Source of the DNA: Rhynchopus sp. YZ270_cl-10
Taxonomy: Eukaryota > Euglenozoa > Diplonemea > Diplonemida > Diplonemidae
Assembly (NCBI GenBank): GCA_964035575.1
Contig: OZ037926.1
Coordinates: 434,001 to 498,000, forward strand
Direction of reading: 5' to 3'
DNA: 64,000 nucleotides
Made by a program: the position numbers and the translations under genes. Below are positions 42,801 to 51,455 of the stretch, piece by piece. The number at the start of each line of letters is the position of its first letter. The first letter of the stretch is position 1. The notes beneath the pieces are model-generated. The model made no database searches. It saw nothing but the letters and a program-made list of their open reading frames with translations, and had not been told where the DNA came from.

Positions 42801-44789
42801 TCCTCCCTTCTTGCACTGCTCAGACGCCTTGGTCAGGTCGGTGACGGCCTTGTCGAAGCTCGCAGACGCGTTGTTGATGTCGGTTGCGCAGGCAACGGAC
42901 TCCACACCACACTCGCTCAGGGCAAGGTCAAGTCCGTCCACAAGGTCGTTCAGGCCGTCAGCGAAGGCGTCCACAGACTCGCCACAGTGGGTCTCGTTCT
43001 TGGTCTTGCAGGTGGTGATGACAGTCTTGAAGTCCTCAGCAGCGACGGCCACGTCACGTGCGGCATCCTCAATGTCCTTGATGCACTGCTCGGGGCCGGT
43101 GGCCGCGATGACGGTGGCGTTCTTCTTGCAGTCGATGGCGGCCTTCTCCGCTCCAATGATAACCTTCACCATGTCCTCACCAGCAGACTCGATGTCGGCA
43201 ATGCAGGCAGTCATGTTGCCCTCGCAGTCGGTCGCGGCGGCGTTCACCTTGGTGAGTGCGTTGTTCAGGTCCTGGGTCATGACATCGATGTCGGCAGAGC
43301 ACGCAGCGGTCTCACCACAGTCGTGTCCAAGCTTGTCGACCTCGTCAAGGAGCACCTCGAAGTCGGCAGACAGCTGCTTCACCTCGGCGGCGCACTCAGT
43401 CTTGTTGGTCTTGCACAGGGCAGTCACCTTTGCGAGGTCTGCAGTCACGGTCTTCGCGTCCTTGGCTGCCACAGCGAGCTCAAGGTCGCACTTCACACCA
43501 CCAACCTTGGTGTCCCTCTTGCAGGAGATGAGGGCCTTGGAGACGTCACCAAGGGCCTCCTCGAGGTCCTGGATGGTGTGATCGATGTCCGCAATGCACT
43601 GGAACTTGGATCCAGTGGACTTGCACGACTCCTCAGCACGGGTCAGGTCGTCGACAGCCTGGTTCACCTTGGCAGATGCCCAGTCGATGTCCTCCGCGCA
43701 CGCAGCAGACTCGAAGCCGCACTCGACGCCTGCCTCACCGAACTGAACAAGCACAACGTTCAGGGCGTCAGACGTGGTCTTAATGGCGTTGATGCAGTCC
43801 GCCTCAGTAGCGTTCTTGCAGTGCTCCTTAATGGCGCGCAGGTCCTTGGTCGCGTTCACAACGTCCTTCACCACGTACTCGAGGTCCTTGAGGCACTTAA
43901 TGGCACCAACGTTCTTCGACACATGCACAGCCACAACAGTTCCTGCCTTCTTGCAGTCGATGGCGGCCTTCTCTGCGCCAACCATCACCTTGAAGAGGTT
44001 CTGTGCGGCAGCCTCGATGTCGGCAACGCAGGCAGTCTTGGAGCTCTGCTCGCAGTCGGTCGAGGCAGAGGTGAGGTTGGTGAGTGCCTTGTTCAGGTCC
44101 TGGGTCATGACGTCGATGTCGGCAGTGCATGCAGCAGTCTCACCACAGTCGTGCCCAAGCTTGTCGGCCTGGTCAATGAGCACCTCCAGGTCAGACGTCA
44201 GCTGCTTCACCTCGGCGGAGCACTCAGTCTTGTTGGTCTTGCACAGGGCAGCCACCTTGGAGATGTCGCTGGTCACGGTCTTCGCGTCCTTGGCGATCAC
44301 AACGAGGTCAGCGTCGCACTTCAGGCCACCAAGGTTGGTTGCCTTCTTGCAGGAGAGCACTGCCTTGGCAATGTCCTCAACAGAGTGCTCAATGTCCTCA
44401 GCGGTGTGCTCAAGGTCGACAATGCACTGGAACTTGGATCCTCCCTTCTTGCAGTTCTCAGACGCCTTGGTCAGGTCGGTGACGGCCTTGTCGAGCTTGG
44501 CAGACGCAGCGTTGATGTCGTTAGCGCATGCCTCAGACTCAACACCACAGTCCTCAAGCGCAGTGTCGAGGTCGTCCACAAGAGAGTTCAGACCGTCAGC
44601 GAAGAGGTCAATGGTCTGGCCACACTCGGTCTCGTTGTGGGTCTTGCAGCCCTCCACAACCTTGCGCACATCCTGCACCAGGACAGAGATGTCACGTGGG
44701 ATCGACTCGAAGTCCTTCACGCACTTGATGGGGTCAACCGCGAGTGTTGTTGCTGCGATGCACAGCAGGGCTGCCGTTCTGGCAATCAT
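39810..44789 (-). CDS. Secreted protein with 12 helical Cys-staple repeats
   Basis: One exon, 1659 aa, from MIARTAALLCIAATTLAVDP (signal peptide) to the stop at 39810. A possible trans-splice acceptor (TAAACAG) lies 7 nt upstream of the ATG. The mature protein is 12 head-to-tail modules of about 137 residues. Each begins [KQET]C-x2-[DE][LFIV], followed by CK.[KH]NET.C or similar, DCG.ESxAC..DI, then [DE].C......KxxC..D[IL]E and ends .[SD]CKK. Predicted as amphipathic helices joined by disulfide-closed turns. Modules 1 and 9 are identical over about 400 nt (44341-44739 and 41059-41457), and other blocks repeat with about 2457-nt offset. Many NxT/NxS sites. No membrane helix or enzyme motif; likely an abundant secreted or wall protein. 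Family unknown to me. Confidence 0.85.
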   Translation of the reverse strand: MIARTAALLCIAATTLAVDPIKCVKDFESIPRDISVLVQDVRKVVEGCKTHNETECGQTIDLFADGLNSLVDDLDTALEDCGVESEACANDINAASAKLDKAVTDLTKASENCKKGGSKFQCIVDLEHTAEDIEHSVEDIAKAVLSCKKATNLGGLKCDADLVVIAKDAKTVTSDISKVAALCKTNKTECSAEVKQLTSDLEVLIDQADKLGHDCGETAACTADIDVMTQDLNKALTNLTSASTDCEQSSKTACVADIEAAAQNLFKVMVGAEKAAIDCKKAGTVVAVHVSKNVGAIKCLKDLEYVVKDVVNATKDLRAIKEHCKNATEADCINAIKTTSDALNVVLVQFGEAGVECGFESAACAEDIDWASAKVNQAVDDLTRAEESCKSTGSKFQCIADIDHTIQDLEEALGDVSKALISCKRDTKVGGVKCDLELAVAAKDAKTVTADLAKVTALCKTNKTECAAEVKQLSADFEVLLDEVDKLGHDCGETAACSADIDVMTQDLNNALTKVNAAATDCEGNMTACIADIESAGEDMVKVIIGAEKAAIDCKKNATVIAATGPEQCIKDIEDAARDVAVAAEDFKTVITTCKTKNETHCGESVDAFADGLNDLVDGLDLALSECGVESVACATDINNASASFDKAVTDLTKASEQCKKGGTTKFQCIVDLEHIAKDLGAGIKSISNARISCKKATNLGGLKCDADLVVMAKDAKTVTADLAKVTALCKTNKTECAAEVKQLTSDLEVLIDEADKLGHDCGETAACTADIDVMTQDLNKVLYNLTSASTDCEQSSKTACIADLEAATQNLYKVLVGAEKAAIDCKKALKADPVECIKDIEEAARDVGVAAEDFKTVIETCKTKNETLCGDSIDAFADGLNDLVDGLDLALSDCGEESVACTTDINNASASFNKAIDAMTKASEQCKKGGTTKFQCILDLDHIAKDLGAGIKSISNARISCKKALRADPITCIKDVEEAARDVSVAGEDFKTVIETCKTKNETLCGDSIDAFADGLNGLVDGLDLALSDCGEESVACTTDINNASASFDKAIDALTAASEQCKKGGTAKFQCILDLEHIGKDIDAGIKSINSARIACKKAAPVKMVKMVKVDPIKCVKDFESIPRDISVLVQDVRKVVEGCKTHNETECGQTIDLFADGLNSLVDDLDTALEDCGVESEACANDINAASAKLDKAVTDLTKASENCKKGGSKFQCIVDLEHTAEDIEHSVEDIAKAVLSCKKANKVGGVKCDLELVTAAKDAKTVTADLAKVAALCKTNKTECAAEVKQLSADFEVLLDQADKLGHDCGETAECSADIDTMIQDLNNALTKVNAAATDCEGGNTTACIADIEAAGENMVYVVIGAEKAAIDCKKNATVIAATGPEQCIKDVEDAARDVAVAAEDFKTVITTCKTKNETHCGESVDAFADGLNDLVDGLDLALSECGVESVACATDINNASASFDKAVTDLTKASEQCKKGGTTKFQCIVDLEHIAKDLGAGIKSISNARISCKKASSTLKVVVKKSLKALPLKCYEDIAAATHEMGVIVNDLAVVTEACSKNATNCATDVHTLADAIIALSADTDKITADCAVDESACSADIKSIGEDLNTVVNRITAADSDCKLPSKLACLADLESAATEIMKGAQKVEAAIEDCKA

Positions 44790-45431
44790 CTTCAATCTGT
44801 TTATTTTTTTTCTTTTTTTTTTCCCTGTGTTTGGATGTGAGTGGACTAAAAGGACAACCACCCCACCAACATACAGCTCTTCTCACACCCCTTCAACACT
44901 GCCATCTTGCCTACCACATCAATGCAGAAGCAGTACCTAGGGATGACCTTTCCCCCCTAAATCGAGAGGTGTGTATGCACCAACCCATTTCGAAACCCCA
45001 CCGAACCCTCGACACACATTTACACCACCTCTCGCACAATCGTGCACAAACGCGGAATAGAGGAAGCCTACCTGCATAACAACATAGTAGCTACATAGTG
45101 AAGGGGGTGGAATAGCACAGCAGGCACAGCAGCGACAGTATAGGGGAATGGGGATGGGAATGGGAAGAGGAAAATGTGCCCCCTTTTTTTTTAAATTTAT
45201 TTTTCTCCTTTGGGACGAAGTATCTCGTTCACTTTGACCAAAAAAAGAGTGCACCCATATAAAGGGAACCCAGGAACACATAATGGAATATTGTTATTCC
45301 AGGCAATAACAACATTACACACGCAAAAAGGATTTTTATTTTATTTTATTTTGCGGGAATGTGCGCTGTCGCCGAAGAAGAACAAAATGTCCGTTCTTCT
45401 TTTGTGAAGAGAAAAAAGAAGAAAAGTTTAT

Positions 45432-45464
45432 AAGATGATCCTAAGCCTCTCGTGCTTAGTCACC
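45432..45464 (+). repeat. Small hairpin, CTAAG class (clear copy)
   Basis: Same as 36751 over more than 40 bp including the AAAGTTTAT flank; loop CTCTCGT, inner CTAAGC/GCTTAG. Confidence 0.75.
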
Positions 45465-45957
45465 TAAAAAAAGAAGAAGAATGCTCCTGGAGTCGCCTTG
45501 TACCCCTCGTTGAAAAAAGTTTTTTTTTTCCATTACGCAGGAAGTTTTCTGGGTGCTGGTTTTTAAAACAGATGAACGAAAGGGTATTTTCATGGTACGT
45601 AACGTCTCCGAACGACCATTTAAATAACCCCTCGAAAACAAGTAACACAAAACTGAATTGAAAAAGGCAAAAAAAAACTCAAGAAAAAAAAAATCGAAAA
45701 AGACGTCAAATTGAATTTTTTTTGAAAACAAAAAAAAAAGACACACTGGGCGAGAAGAAGAGAAAAAACAACAGGAAACAGTGCATACGCTGTAGTGTGC
45801 ATAGACCTGCTCTCACCGCAGATTTCTTTTTTTGTTCTTTTTTTTGCATGGTTTTGCCTATACGCTAGAAGACGTATAGGCTTCAGAGGGGAGGGATGCG
45901 GACAACCAGCTATGGGTTGGAATTTTTTTTAAATTTTCCTCTCATTTTTTTTTTTTT

Positions 45958-46010
45958 GAAAACTTGATTGTATTTTAGCGAGACACCCGCAAAGATGTAC
46001 TCAACTTTGT
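45958..46010 (+). repeat. AGTGTAGACACCC repeat, diverged
   Basis: AAACTTGATTGTATTTTAGC then GAGACACCCGCAAAGATGTA CTCAACTTTG; several changes relative to 36649. Confidence 0.5.
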
Positions 46011-46230
46011 ACAAAAAGAAAATAAATGGCAAATTACATACTGTAGCTAAAAAGAAAATAAAATATTTGGTCCAGAAAAGGTCCAAAATTTATTCCAATG
46101 TATTTTTGGTCTATTTTCCATAGCACAGAACGTTTTTATTTGTAGGGATACGAGGGGGTTTCAGAGAAATGAATAAAAGATGGTGGGCATATCAGGAGGT
46201 CAAGCCATTTTGGGAAAGGAGAAGGGTTAA

Positions 46231-46263
46231 AACACAACGCACGAGAGGCGGTTTGAACCGCAC
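46231..46263 (-). repeat. Hairpin-class repeat, reverse orientation
   Basis: The reverse complement carries AAACCGCCTCTCGTGCGTTG, the shared GCCTCTCGTGC core; pairing of the outer stem is GTG.../...no clear partner, so it is a partial copy. Confidence 0.45.
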
Positions 46264-46435
46264 ACCTAAATACCTGTTTTTTTTCCTCCCCCTTCTCCCT
46301 TTCCTGGCCTCTCTCTTTGTTACAAAAAAGAAGAAATAACATAAAATGAAACACAATTCACACCGGGAAGTAGCAGAGGCCCTGAGTGAGCACTACACAC
46401 GCAAATTACAGAAAAAAAAATAGTTTTTTTTGGAT

Positions 46436-46472
46436 AGATGAGCCGAAGCCTTCTCCCTGGGCTTTGTCATCT
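46436..46472 (+). repeat. Small hairpin, AGATGA/TCATCT with altered inner stem
   Basis: Outer stem AGATGA/TCATCT is perfect; the inner stem is AAGCC/GGCTT instead of CTAAGC/GCTTAG; loop TTCTCCCTG. Both sides of the inner stem have changed together. Confidence 0.65.
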
Positions 46473-46594
46473 AGAAAAGAAGTGATGCACGAACCAACGC
46501 CCTAGAGGGCGCTCTCAGCATTGAACAATGAGACGGGGGGGAGGGAGGGAGGGAGGAGGGGGAGAGGTAAAAATTGAAGCGAAAAAAAAAATGA

Positions 46595-48673
46595 TTACTT
46601 CTTCTTGCAGTCCTTAATGGTAGAGTCCAGTTCGGAGATGGCCTTCACAATGTCCTCACCAGCAGACTCAATGTCAGCAATGCAGGCAGTCTTGGAGCTC
46701 TGGGCACAGTCGGTCACAGCGGCAGTCACCTTGAGGACGGCGTTGTTGATGTCCTGGCTGATCAGGTTGATGTCAGCTGCGCACGCAGCAGACTCGAAGC
46801 CGCAGTCAGTGCCGAGGGTGTCGACCTCAGCAGAGAGCTTCTGGAGGTCGGCAGAGAGCTGCTGCACACCGCTGAGGCAGGTCGTCTCGTTTCCTTTGCA
46901 CTCCTTCACGAGCTTCGCGATGTCGGTGCTGGCAACAGTCAGGTCCTTCGCAGTCACCACAAAGTCCTCGTAGCACTTCAGGGGAAGGGCAACAGCGGAG
47001 GTGGTGTTCTTCTTCTTGCAGTCCTTCAGGGCAGAGTCAAGTTCGGAGATGGCCTTCACAATGTCCTCACCAGCAGACTCAATGTCAGCAATGCAGGCAG
47101 TCTTAGTGGCCTGAGCACAGTCGGTCACAGCGGCAGTCACCTTGATCACAGAGTTGTCGATGTCCTGGCTGATCAGGTTAATGTCAGCTGCGCACGCAGC
47201 AGACTCGAAGCCGCAGTCAGTGCCGAGAGTGTCGACCTCAGCAGAAAGCATACGGAGGTCTGTGGAGAGCTGTCTGACTCCAATAAGGCAGGTTGTCTCG
47301 TTGCCTTTGCACTCCTTCACAAGCTTGCCGATGTCGGTGCTGGCTACGGCAAGGTCCTTCGCTGTCACCACAAAGTCCTCGTAGCACTTCAGGGGAAGGT
47401 CAACAGCGGAGGTGGTGTTCTTCTTCTTGCAGTCCTTCAGGGCAGAGTCCAGTTCGGAGATGGCCTTCACAATGTCCTCACCAGCAGACTCAATGTCGGC
47501 AATGCAGGCAGTCTTAGTGGTCTGAGCACAGTCGGTCACAGCGGCAGTCACCTTGATCACAGAGTTGTCGATGTCCTGGCTGATCAGGTTGATGTCAGCT
47601 GCGCACGCAGCAGACTCAAAACCACAGTCAGTGCCGAGAGTGTCGACCTCAGTAGAGAGCTTCTGGAGGTCAGCAGAGAGCTGCTTGACTCCGGTGATGC
47701 ATGTCGTCTCGTTCACCTTGCACTCCTTCACAAGCTTGCCGATGTCGGTGCTGGCGACGGCAAGGTCCTTCGCAGTCACCACGAAGTCCTCGTAGCACTT
47801 CAGGGGAAGGGCAACTGATGCGGTGTCCTTCTTCTTGCAGTCCTTAATGGCAGAGTCCAGTTCGGAGATGGCCTTCACAATGTCCTCACCAGCAGACTCA
47901 ATGTCGGCGACGCAGGCAGTCTTGGAGCTCTGGGCACAGTCGGTCACAGCGGCAGTCACCTTGAGGACGGCGTTGTTGATGTCCTGGCTGATCAGGTTGA
48001 TGTCAGCTGCGCACGCAGCAGACTCGAAGCCACAGTCAGTGCCGAGGGTGTCGACCTCAGCAGAGAGCTTCTGGAGGTCGGCAGAGAGCTGCTGCACACC
48101 GCTGAGGCAGGTTGTCTCGTTGCCTTTGCACTCCTTCACGAGCTTCGCGATGTCAGTGCTGGCAACAGTCAGGTCCTTCGCAGTCACCACAAAGTCCTCG
48201 TAGCACTTCAGGGGAAGGGCAACAGCGGAGGTGGTGTTCTTCTTCTTGCAGTCCTTCAGGGCAGAGTCCAGTTCGGAGATGGCCTTCACAATGTCCTCAC
48301 CAGCAGACTCAATGTCAGCAATGCAGGCAGTCTTAGTGGTCTGGGCACAGTCGGTCACTGCGGCAGTCACCTTGATCACAGAGTTGTCGATGTCCTGGCT
48401 GATCAGGTTGATGTCAGCTGCGCACGCAGCAGACTCAAAACCACAGTCAGTGCCGAGAGTGTCGACCTCAGCAGAAAGCATACGGAGGTCTGTGGAGAGC
48501 TGTCTGACTCCAATAAGGCAGGTTGTCTCGTTGCCTTTGCACTCCTTCACAAGCCTGCCGATGTCGGCGCTGGCGACGGCAAGGTCCTTCGCAGTCACCA
48601 CAAAGTCCTCGTAGCACTTCAAGTTAAGTGCGCTGGCAGTGGCCGCAAGACCGATGAACAGGAAGGTACGCAT
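46595..48673 (-). CDS. Secreted protein with 5 helical Cys-staple repeats
   Basis: One exon, 692 aa, starting MRTFLFIGLAATASALNLKC (signal peptide). Five nearly identical modules of about 137 aa, each starting LPLKCYEDFVVTAKDL and holding LVKECKGNETTC, DTLGTDCGFESAACAADI, AAVTDCAQTTKTACIADIES and ending DCKKK. It is a paralogue of the 12-repeat gene 1.8 kb away; the last module of that gene (KCYEDIAAATHE) is the closest link. The frame continues upstream of the ATG chosen here, but the signal peptide and the similar MRTFL start of 62932 fix the start. No membrane anchor. Likely secreted; function unknown. Confidence 0.85.
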   Translation of the reverse strand: MRTFLFIGLAATASALNLKCYEDFVVTAKDLAVASADIGRLVKECKGNETTCLIGVRQLSTDLRMLSAEVDTLGTDCGFESAACAADINLISQDIDNSVIKVTAAVTDCAQTTKTACIADIESAGEDIVKAISELDSALKDCKKKNTTSAVALPLKCYEDFVVTAKDLTVASTDIAKLVKECKGNETTCLSGVQQLSADLQKLSAEVDTLGTDCGFESAACAADINLISQDINNAVLKVTAAVTDCAQSSKTACVADIESAGEDIVKAISELDSAIKDCKKKDTASVALPLKCYEDFVVTAKDLAVASTDIGKLVKECKVNETTCITGVKQLSADLQKLSTEVDTLGTDCGFESAACAADINLISQDIDNSVIKVTAAVTDCAQTTKTACIADIESAGEDIVKAISELDSALKDCKKKNTTSAVDLPLKCYEDFVVTAKDLAVASTDIGKLVKECKGNETTCLIGVRQLSTDLRMLSAEVDTLGTDCGFESAACAADINLISQDIDNSVIKVTAAVTDCAQATKTACIADIESAGEDIVKAISELDSALKDCKKKNTTSAVALPLKCYEDFVVTAKDLTVASTDIAKLVKECKGNETTCLSGVQQLSADLQKLSAEVDTLGTDCGFESAACAADINLISQDINNAVLKVTAAVTDCAQSSKTACIADIESAGEDIVKAISELDSTIKDCKKK

Positions 48674-48977
48674 TTTTGAGGTTTTGACGTAGAGGTGATA
48701 TACTGGGTGATGGGTGGTGAGCACTACGCGGGGGTTATGAACATAACACAAATGGTGAATCACTTTCTTGTTTTTTTCTGCATCAATGATGCATAAGAGT
48801 AAGGTGCAAATCTTGGGCACGGAGAGAGATAAGGGCAGTGGAGAGTGGGGATGAAGGTAGACGGAAAAAAGATTGACAAAAAAAAACATGGACATCACAC
48901 AAAAAAGGCGGTGCCACGTAAAAAGGGTAACTCAATCTTTTTTGAAAAAAGAAAAAAGAAAAAAAAAAACGTGCAGC

Positions 48978-49725
48978 GGGAAGGTATATAAAACATTTTG
49001 GCGGACAATTTCCGCATAATTTTTTGGAGGCGGGGGGGTGGGGGGTCGGACATTTTTTTTTTTTTTTTTTTTTTTTTTTCCCGCTGGTTTTTGGGTGACA
49101 TGGCGTGGATTCGTGACCCAAAACACAGTTTTTTGGCATTTCCGGAATCCGTCCAGAAAGTGGTGGGGTCGATGTTGAAAATTGGACAATTTTTTGACCA
49201 CTTAAATTTTTGAAAATATGAGCCCGGTCACTAATTGGTGGGCCCATTTTCGGCCAACAAATACTGCTGAAATCGAAAAATTTCCCCTGGAAAAACAGTG
49301 GGTTTTCAGCCCCAAAACATACCGCGATTGGCATTTCCGGAATCTCTCCGCGCTGTGGTGGGGTCAATTTGCCGAAGTGGCCAAGTTCTTGGTTTTGGTC
49401 AAAATGAGTGTAAGGTAAAGGGGCCAAGGTAAATCCCACATTACCCAGATTTTCTCTCCCTGATGCTGAAACCATGAAAATACGCGAAAACACTGGCATT
49501 TGCATTTTCGGAATCCGTCCATTGTGTGGTGGGGTCAATTTGCCGAAATGGACGAGTTTTTATAAATCTTTGGTCAAAATCGTGTACAACCCCGGTGAAA
49601 AAACCCAAAATGTCCGCAATTTTCAGACCAAAAAAAAAAAAAAAAAATGTCCGCCAAAAATCTGGTCCGTGGGGGGGTGGGGGGGGGTCGGACAATGTCC
49701 GCCAAAATGTTTTATATACCTTCCC
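48978..49725. mobile_element. 748-bp TIR DNA element, non-autonomous
   Basis: Ends GGGAAGGTATATAAAACATT (left) and its complement (right), about 30 bp of TIR with GGCGGACA beyond. Flanked by AGC on both sides (48975-48977, 49726-49728), a possible 3-bp duplication. Inside, blocks with GTGGTGGGGTC and CCCCAAAACATACCGCGATT are shared with 8839-9861. It has a T run of about 30 and no transposase. Confidence 0.75.
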
Positions 49726-49830
49726 AGCAGTGAAAGAAGAAAAATCGCCTGGGCGCAGACACTGAAATATAACGCTGATACAAAATGTGCAGTGTGGTGT
49801 CGCACGTATCAAATAAGGGGGGAAAACTTG

Positions 49831-49865
49831 AAAGATGAATGTGCCTCTCGTGCACACACATCTTT
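49831..49865 (+). repeat. Small hairpin, AAGATG/CATCTT class (clear copy)
   Basis: AAAGATGAATGTGCCTCTCG then TGCACACACATCTTT. Outer AAAGATG/CATCTTT, inner TGTGC/GCACA, loop CTCTCGT. Same loop as the CTAAG class but different, intact stems. Confidence 0.75.
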
Positions 49866-50460
49866 ACGTAAAAGAGGAGTTGGTCCAATGAGCGCAAGCA
49901 TGTGCTTGAAAAAAAAAATGCAAGACCAACAAAGAAGCAAAAAGAGAGAGGCAAAAAATGTATTCAGAAACGCAGCATTTTAACAGAAAAATGCCACCTT
50001 TTTTTTATTGTACACGACGATTTTAAGAAAGCCCCTCAATAGTGTTCAGGAAGAACAAAAAAAAAAGAAAGGTTTGTGTGACAGGATCCCTTAGCCTCCT
50101 CCTCCTCCCCGATGGATCACTTTCGCACGATTTGTTTGTTTTCCTCTATGAACGTTATTGAAGAGCGGCGCACACACAAAGGGAATGTCTGGTGAGACAT
50201 TAAAAACAGGTCTGTCAAGGAAGTGGTGTGCAGAAAGTTAACACAAAAAATTGTGCAAACTCACGACAAAAAAAAACTTCCAAAAATAAAAAATAAAATA
50301 AAACGAACGCAAAAGAGAACTGTCTTGGCATCTATAGAGTACGAAGACAACGTCTCCATTTTTTTCCTTTTTTCCTTTTTTCGCAGCTACTTTTGGGGAT
50401 ATGGGGGAAAATGGGAGGGGCTTTTAAAAAAAAGAAAAAAAAAATAAACGGTTTTTTTTA

Positions 50461-50493
50461 GATGAACTAAGCCTCTCGTGCTTAGTCACCTTG
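50461..50493 (+). repeat. Small hairpin, CTAAG class (clear copy)
   Basis: GATGAACTAAGCCTCTCGTG then CTTAGTCACCTTG; inner CTAAGC/GCTTAG, loop CTCTCGT. Confidence 0.75.
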
Positions 50494-51023
50494 AAAAAAC
50501 TTGTTTGACCATTGATAGGTGATCTCTCTGGATGATATAAAAACGGGTTGATTTTTTTTTTTTTTCGAGCCCTTCTCGGTTTTGTGCGATCTGCAAATTA
50601 ACTTTTTTTGTCCCTCTTTTTCAGGGGAAAAAGGGCAAAATGTTACTTGCTCTTTGCATAAGAGGGGGGAAGGTGTATTGTATTGGTGTTGCTTAGTGTA
50701 GTCAAAATATTGACCAAACCAAAACAAACCAAAAAACAATAAAATACTCAAAAAAAGAAAAGAAAAAAAGCAATCAACGACGTTTCAGCGTATGTCCATA
50801 TCTAACAACCTTTGGTAAACATTTTTCATTTTTTTTCCTTTTTTTTTTTGATTAACTTTGTTGTGTTTCCCCCTCTCTCCAGCAACACCGTTAAAAACGG
50901 AGTTTCGGGGGATCAGGGGAAATAACCACACGGTGACACCATCTCGCGAAGCAAATTGCGAGAAGGGTGTATAATGAAGCAGGGCAGGGGAATACTGGTA
51001 ACAAAAGAAGGGGACTTTAAAAT

Positions 51024-51067
51024 GAAGGTGAACCTAAAGCCTCTCGCGTGCTTTTTAGCGCACCTTC
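51024..51067 (+). repeat. Small hairpin, CTAAAGC with GAAGGTG/CACCTTC outer stem
   Basis: GAAGGTG/CACCTTC outer stem is a perfect 7 bp; the inner CTAAAGC pairs with GCTTTTTAG; loop CTCTCGCGT. The A-to-G change in the 5' outer stem is matched by C in the 3' arm. Confidence 0.7.
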
Positions 51068-51082
51068 AAAAAGAGCAGTTGA

Positions 51083-51101
51083 CAGTGCAACGACAGGCAC
51101 T
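51083..51101 (+). repeat. AGTGC/GCACT mini-hairpin
   Basis: AGTGCAACGACAGGCACT: outer stem of the AACGCCTCT class with the middle of the loop missing. Confidence 0.4.
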
Positions 51102-51455
51102 GAACACACAAAGACGCAAGGAGATGAGGGGCAATGCTGAATGCGCCTCTAAGCCACGTATCTTTTCCTTTCGCAGTCAAAGGGGGGGATGTTTTTTTCT
51201 CACTGAGTTTTTTCAAACGATTGGGGACAGTATACTGTCCCTTTTTTTCTCTTGTTCTGGTCTTCACGTTCAACAAAAAATAAAAAGGCCAACGAGCACA
51301 GTGCAGACGTGTCTACGGTGCACAGCGAATATGCTGATCATGGCAGATTCCACCACCTGTCTGGGTTCGGACACAAAGTGGTAAAAGTTCACAGGGGTAA
51401 ACACTGGGTGTGTGTTAAAAGAAGCAAGGTGGATGAACGTTGTGGGAAGGTCGGA

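Larger units (their letters stand above)
44790..46594. other. Intergenic region
   Basis: Separates the two repeat-protein genes. Holds hairpins at 45432-45464, 46231-46263 (reverse) and 46436-46472, an AGTGTAG-like repeat at 45958-46010, and low complexity. No gene. Confidence 0.6.
48674..51455. other. 2.8-kb intergenic repeat region
   Basis: Contains the TIR element 48978-49725, hairpins (49831, 50461, 51024, 51083) and low complexity. GCCTGGGCGCAGACACT at about 49748 looks like half of an AACGCCTCT-class hairpin. No gene supported. Confidence 0.6.

Noticed and set aside
39576-44840. 1754-codon open frame on the + strand, and other long + frames over the repeat genes (for example 40249-42354, 42364-43581, 54525-55976)
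   Set aside because: They are antisense to the Cys-repeat genes. High GC, repeated units whose length is a multiple of 3 and few TA-containing codons keep all frames open. They lack signal peptides, domains and sensible starts.
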